Part shown: piece after piece, positions 60,749 through 64,000 of the stretch
Numbering within the stretch: position 1 is the first letter of the stretch
Layout of the letters: the number at the start of each line of letters is the position of its first letter
DNA from: Mucilaginibacter frigoritolerans
GTDB taxonomy: Bacteria; Bacteroidota; Bacteroidia; Sphingobacteriales; Sphingobacteriaceae
Assembly (NCBI RefSeq): GCF_007830615.1
Contig: NZ_VLLI01000004.1
Location: 186,001 to 250,000 of the forward strand
Direction: 5' to 3'
DNA length: 64,000 bases
Position numbers and translations under genes: made by a program
The notes under the pieces: generated by a model
What the model was told of the DNA's origin: nothing
What the model saw: the letters and a program-made list of their open reading frames with translations, nothing else
Databases searched by the model: none

Positions 60749-61718
60749 TAATTGTCACCACCAAACGTTCCCCATTAGGTACATCGAGGTTCCAGAGTTC
60801 GGCTATGCCCTCCAATTTTACTTTAATAGTGTCAACTTTAAGTTTGCCCGTTGCAGCTAACTGAAACATCTCTGGCAATATTTCGCTAAAAAGCTGACCA
60901 ACCTGCGCTTTTGACCATGCTCCCAGCCCGGAACCGGTTAACTGCAGATCAATGCTTCTGAGATTTGCTGCCGATAGCTGAATCAAATCGCCAGCCATAT
61001 TGCCTACGGATACATATCGTATTTTATTGGTAAAAGAACCTTTACCTTTTATACAGGCCAGTATCATTTCAGCGGTGTGTCCCCACAGGTAATCAATAAT
61101 AACATCAATAGGCGTAAGAGAATGTATTCCGGTAAGCTGTGCTTTAAAACTTTCATCATCCTGCAATAAACCAACCGTTTCATCTGCGCCAAGCGACAAA
61201 AGATCATTAAGAGATTGTTGATTCCTGCCCGTTACGATCACTTTTTTTGCACCGTAATGTTTGGCTATCTGCACAGCAACACGCCCGGTAAAACCTGTTG
61301 CGCCATTAATCAGCACCACATCACCCGGCTGAATATCTGCTTTAAATTTCAACCCCATGGCTGCACCGATAACGGCATTAGGAAGTGCGGCGGCACTAAC
61401 ATCATCCAGTCCTTCGGGGATTTTCACTATCCGGTCTTTATGGATTGTGGCTTTTTCAGCAAGCATACCACTAATGCCCATGCCGTAAACTCTTGTTCCA
61501 TCTGCCAGTACGCAAATTCCATCACCGCCAATTACACGTCCGCTTGTCGCCTTTTCATCGCTTGAATAATGTTTGCCGGAAGCCCTGCTTTTATCAAGGT
61601 GTTTTATAGCAACTGCTTTTACAGTAACTAATAGTTCATCATCATTTTGAGCAATTGGCTCGGGGAAGTCTGTATATTGAGGTAATCCTCCTTGTTGATA
61701 CATTACTGCTGCTTTCAT
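60723..61718 (-). CDS. Quinone-oxidoreductase-like MDR alcohol dehydrogenase
   Basis: 331-residue medium-chain reductase without the catalytic zinc cysteines, so of the quinone oxidoreductase type. VTVKAVAIKHLDKSRASG in the N-terminal half, cofactor motif INGATGFTGRVAVQIAKHYG, and YLWGHTAEMILACIKGKG. The last residues HLNPPR and the stop come from an R2 repeat. It lies 72 bp downstream of a Crp/Fnr gene on the same strand, so the regulator probably controls it in response to reactive carbonyls or quinones (inference). Confidence 0.88.
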   Translation of the reverse strand: MKAAVMYQQGGLPQYTDFPEPIAQNDDELLVTVKAVAIKHLDKSRASGKHYSSDEKATSGRVIGGDGICVLADGTRVYGMGISGMLAEKATIHKDRIVKIPEGLDDVSAAALPNAVIGAAMGLKFKADIQPGDVVLINGATGFTGRVAVQIAKHYGAKKVIVTGRNQQSLNDLLSLGADETVGLLQDDESFKAQLTGIHSLTPIDVIIDYLWGHTAEMILACIKGKGSFTNKIRYVSVGNMAGDLIQLSAANLRSIDLQLTGSGLGAWSKAQVGQLFSEILPEMFQLAATGKLKVDTIKVKLEGIAELWNLDVPNGERLVVTIKPHLNPPR

Positions 61719-61790
61719 TTTGTTTTTCTTTTTGTTGATACAAAATTAGATCGCGAAGCAGTTTTGGGACGATAACATATGTTATCAAGT

Positions 61791-62375
61791 TCAGAAATGC
61801 AGTTTGCCCTTTGCCAGTTTGCTTTTAATGCGACTCAAATGCACCGTACTCACTCCCAGGTATGAGGCAATGTAATGCTGTGGCACCCGCTGAATAATGT
61901 GCGGCTTGTTGTTTAATAAATTTTGGTAACGTTGTTCGGGCGTATCACGGATGATGGAAACAAATTCATTAATATAATGTGTTTGCCGCGTTGACATAAC
62001 CTGCATCATCATTTTTGTAAAGCCCGGCTCGTTATTCAACTCCTCCATCAATTTATTTACATGTTTTTTGGGCAACTGATAAATAACAGAAGGCTCAATA
62101 GTTTCTATAGAGAATGCGCTGGGGGTATTGTTCAGAAAACTATCGAGAGAAGTTAACCCTTCGTTTTCGAAAAAGAATTGCACCGTATTATCGCTGCCAT
62201 TGTTGTTAAAATAGAGGCGTACGCAGCCTTTTTCTATAAAGAAATAATTTTCAGATACCTTACCTTCATCCAGCAAAATTGTTTTCGGCGGAATTTCCAG
62301 CCGTTTCTGAAAGGGCAGGTATTTATCCCAGTAAGGATTTAGTTGAGGAAATATATTTCTGAAATGAAAAAGCAT
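61791..62375 (-). CDS. Crp/Fnr-family regulator
   Basis: 194-residue regulator with a cNMP-type sensor half (about 15-120: PPKTILLDEGKVSENYFFIE, LYFNNNGSDNTVQFFFENEG) and a winged helix (RVPQHYIASYLGVSTVHLSRIKSKL). No cysteine cluster. Precedes the quinone-oxidoreductase-like gene by 72 bp, the same regulator-then-oxidoreductase order as at 58059/55836. Ligand unknown. Confidence 0.88.
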   Translation of the reverse strand: MLFHFRNIFPQLNPYWDKYLPFQKRLEIPPKTILLDEGKVSENYFFIEKGCVRLYFNNNGSDNTVQFFFENEGLTSLDSFLNNTPSAFSIETIEPSVIYQLPKKHVNKLMEELNNEPGFTKMMMQVMSTRQTHYINEFVSIIRDTPEQRYQNLLNNKPHIIQRVPQHYIASYLGVSTVHLSRIKSKLAKGKLHF

Positions 62376-62470
62376 TGTTTATTAAATGATAGCTAAGGTA
62401 AGGTTAATTTGAAATATGGGTTCATGAACAACTTTAGTCATAGCGTAAGAGAGTATAATTAAGAAACTAA
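62376..62470. other. Gap before R1; nothing recognised
   Basis: Short stretch upstream of the Crp/Fnr gene; no gene or clear promoter seen. Confidence 0.4.
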
Positions 62471-62645
62471 TTCCCCGCCCTCTTTATTACTTGCAATAGA
62501 TCGGGCGGATCCAGCGTAGCGTAGATCGGGTGAGTGAATTCTACGGGCGACATTAACGTAAATGCATTGACTGTATCGACTCATCCCGACGTTCTCCGCC
62601 TTTAGGCGGATGGTCGACCTTCTCTCCGCTTCGCGCAAAGAAGGT
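62471..62645 (+). repeat. R1 interspersed repeat, full copy
   Basis: Matches 30617-30782 and the reverse of 42366-42535: CCGCCCTCTTTATTAC, GATCCAGCGTAGCGTAGATC, TTAACGTAAATGCATTGAC and the final ACCTTCTCTCCGC...GCAAAGAAGGT hairpin. Confidence 0.88.
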
Positions 62646-62747
62646 GAGAAAGAAATTGAAAAAGCATTTTCCATGACTCTATGACATTACGAAGAAGATC
62701 TGGGTTGCCCTTTTGTAACGTATTCATATCATATCAGAAGATTTTTT

Positions 62748-62759
62748 GCAATCGATTGC
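62748..62759. promoter_or_regulatory. LacI-type operator-like palindrome
   Basis: GCAATCGATTGC, a perfect 12-bp palindrome with a central CG, 51 bases before the esterase start codon. The form is typical of LacI-family sites; no such regulator is in the window. Confidence 0.5.
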
Positions 62760-62810
62760 GTAAATTGTATTTTTACGGTAACCATTATTAAATCCTGTTA
62801 TAAAATTTTT

Positions 62811-64000
62811 ATGAAATCAAATTTTAGGTACGCTCCTGTAATGCTGCTGCTTATTTTATTTTTTATGATACCGGCATCATATGCTACTATTAAGTTACCG
62901 GCCCTGGTTAGCAACGGCATGGTATTACAAAGGGATGCCAAATTAAAAATATGGGGCTGGGCCGCTCCTGGCGAAAAGGTAAGCATCAGCTTTAATGGAA
63001 AAAAAGCCGCTGCCATTACAGGAACCAAAGGAAACTGGTTAATATGGCTGCCAGCCATACAAAGCGGCGGACCATTCACCATGAAAATTAAAGGGAGCAA
63101 TGAAATAATACTAACTGATATTTTAATTGGTGATGTTTGGTTTTGCTCTGGTCAGTCTAACATGGTTTTACCGGTTGAGCGGGTAAAGGAAAAATATCCC
63201 GATGAAATACCCGGAGCGAACTATCCCGAAATCAGGAATTTCTTTATCCCTACTTTGGCTGATGTTACCAAACTGCATGATGATTTGCCACAGGGAAGCA
63301 AGTGGCTTGCTGCAACATCTCAAAATGTTGGCAGCTTTGGTGCAGCAAGTTATTTTTTCGCGAAAGATCTTTATCAAAAATACCACGTCCCCATCGGTAT
63401 AATTAATTCAAGCGTTGGCGGTACGCCTATTGAAGCCTGGATCAGTGAGGATGGTTTTAAACAGTTTTCGAATGATGAAACGATGATTAAGAATTTTAAG
63501 GATACCGCTTATATGAACCGTTTGGCTCTGAAGCAAGCGGCATTGACAAACGCCAGTAAAAATGAACCCACGCCTGATCCTGATAAAGGTTTAACCGGTG
63601 CCAAACCATGGTATGATACCACTTACGTACCCGAAGGCTGGCATAAATTCTGGCTGCCGGGTTATTGGGCAGATCAGGGTGTGAAAGGACTTAACGGGGT
63701 AGTATGGTTCAGAAAAGAGATTGATCTGCCTGCCTCCATGGCAGGAACAGTCGCCAAACTGTTTGTGGGTCGTATTGTAGATGCTGATGAAACCTATGTT
63801 AACGGGATAAAGGTTGGGGCCACAACTTACCAGTATCCTCCAAGAAGATACGAAGTGCCTGCCGGATTGCTTAAACCAGGCAAAAATATAATTGTAGTAA
63901 GGGTAACCAATACTGCCGGAAAAGGCGGCTTTGTGCCCGATAAAAATTACTCCCTGAATGCCAACGGACAGCGTATTGATCTGCGTGGCGATTGGCAATA
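62811..64000 (+). CDS. Sialate O-acetylesterase-like secreted enzyme, 3'-truncated
   Basis: The first ~396 residues of an exported SASA-domain esterase, running off the window end. Signal peptide to about SYA (25). The catalytic block is GDVWFCSGQSNMVLPVERV, with the Ser in GQSN (about residue 116); PIGIINSSVGGTPIEAWIS follows as the second SGNH block. Around residue 300 a beta-sandwich insert starts (VWFRKEIDLPASMAGTVAKL, VDADETYVNGIKVG), the usual carbohydrate-binding-like module between the halves in this family. It removes acetyl groups from sialic acid or plant glycans such as xylan. No gene upstream on its strand; preceded by the LacI-type palindrome and an R1 repeat. Confidence 0.9.
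   Translation, partial: MKSNFRYAPVMLLLILFFMIPASYATIKLPALVSNGMVLQRDAKLKIWGWAAPGEKVSISFNGKKAAAITGTKGNWLIWLPAIQSGGPFTMKIKGSNEIILTDILIGDVWFCSGQSNMVLPVERVKEKYPDEIPGANYPEIRNFFIPTLADVTKLHDDLPQGSKWLAATSQNVGSFGAASYFFAKDLYQKYHVPIGIINSSVGGTPIEAWISEDGFKQFSNDETMIKNFKDTAYMNRLALKQAALTNASKNEPTPDPDKGLTGAKPWYDTTYVPEGWHKFWLPGYWADQGVKGLNGVVWFRKEIDLPASMAGTVAKLFVGRIVDADETYVNGIKVGATTYQYPPRRYEVPAGLLKPGKNIIVVRVTNTAGKGGFVPDKNYSLNANGQRIDLRGDWQ

Overview
The window looks like chromosome of a Bacteroidota bacterium, most likely a Sphingobacteriaceae member close to Mucilaginibacter or Pedobacter. The signs are SusC/SusD outer-membrane uptake genes, OMP_b-brl_3 and Omp85-type barrels, PF14905-like receptors, LytS/LytT regulation, GH3/GH29/GH130 enzymes, promoters of the TTG-N~19-TAnnTTTG type and few strong Shine-Dalgarno sites. 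No rRNA, tRNA or CRISPR array was seen. The genus is an inference; no database was searched.

Layout. 1-1599: a broken serpin and a DinB-like protein. 1671-17297: a dense set of organophosphorus genes. The leftward arm is an XRE-cupin regulator, a PhnX-like HAD hydrolase, a DUF5690-type transporter, a TIGR03364-type FAD oxidase and a Tat-exported phospholipase C. The rightward arm is a PhnZ/TmpB-like HD di-iron oxygenase, SusC, SusD, an alkaline-phosphatase-superfamily enzyme, a glycerophosphodiesterase and a Tat-exported metallophosphoesterase. A 27-bp promoter element (25 of 27 identical) precedes both the PhnX-like operon and susC, which ties the arms together. I read the locus as a system that strips, imports and breaks down phospholipid or phosphonolipid head groups. 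It is the main candidate for an under-described system here.

17298-21592 is an AT-rich accessory patch: an unknown membrane coiled-coil protein, an IS1-like transposase, an HTH-ImmA/IrrE peptidase, a possible P63C-like protein and a small basic protein. 21901-27613 holds DoxX, a UBP zinc finger, a receiver-thioredoxin reductase fusion with its probable cNMP-domain histidine kinase, a small GNAT, an OsmC-ferredoxin fusion and two small membrane proteins. 28014-43594 has a GH3 enzyme, a 5'(3')-deoxyribonucleotidase, a TonB-dependent barrel next to LytS/LytT genes, an orphan pstS, and a mannose set (GH130, PMM-like HAD, phosphomannose isomerase) near a class I aldolase. 43754-54823 has a frameshifted ABC permease, a fucose pair (GH29 plus FAH-family hydrolase), two tandem Omp85-like proteins, an SDR and a second GH3. 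54915-64000 has oxidoreductases linked to Crp/Fnr regulators, an ATPase gene flanked by direct repeats, a LysR/hydrolase divergent pair and the start of a sialate O-acetylesterase.

Two families of intergenic repeats are scattered over the window: R1, about 170 bp, with three full copies and one partial; and R2, about 90 bp, with six copies. R2 supplies the stop codons and last residues of three different genes. Two genes (serpin, ABC permease) carry single-base frameshifts, which could be real decay or sequencing error.
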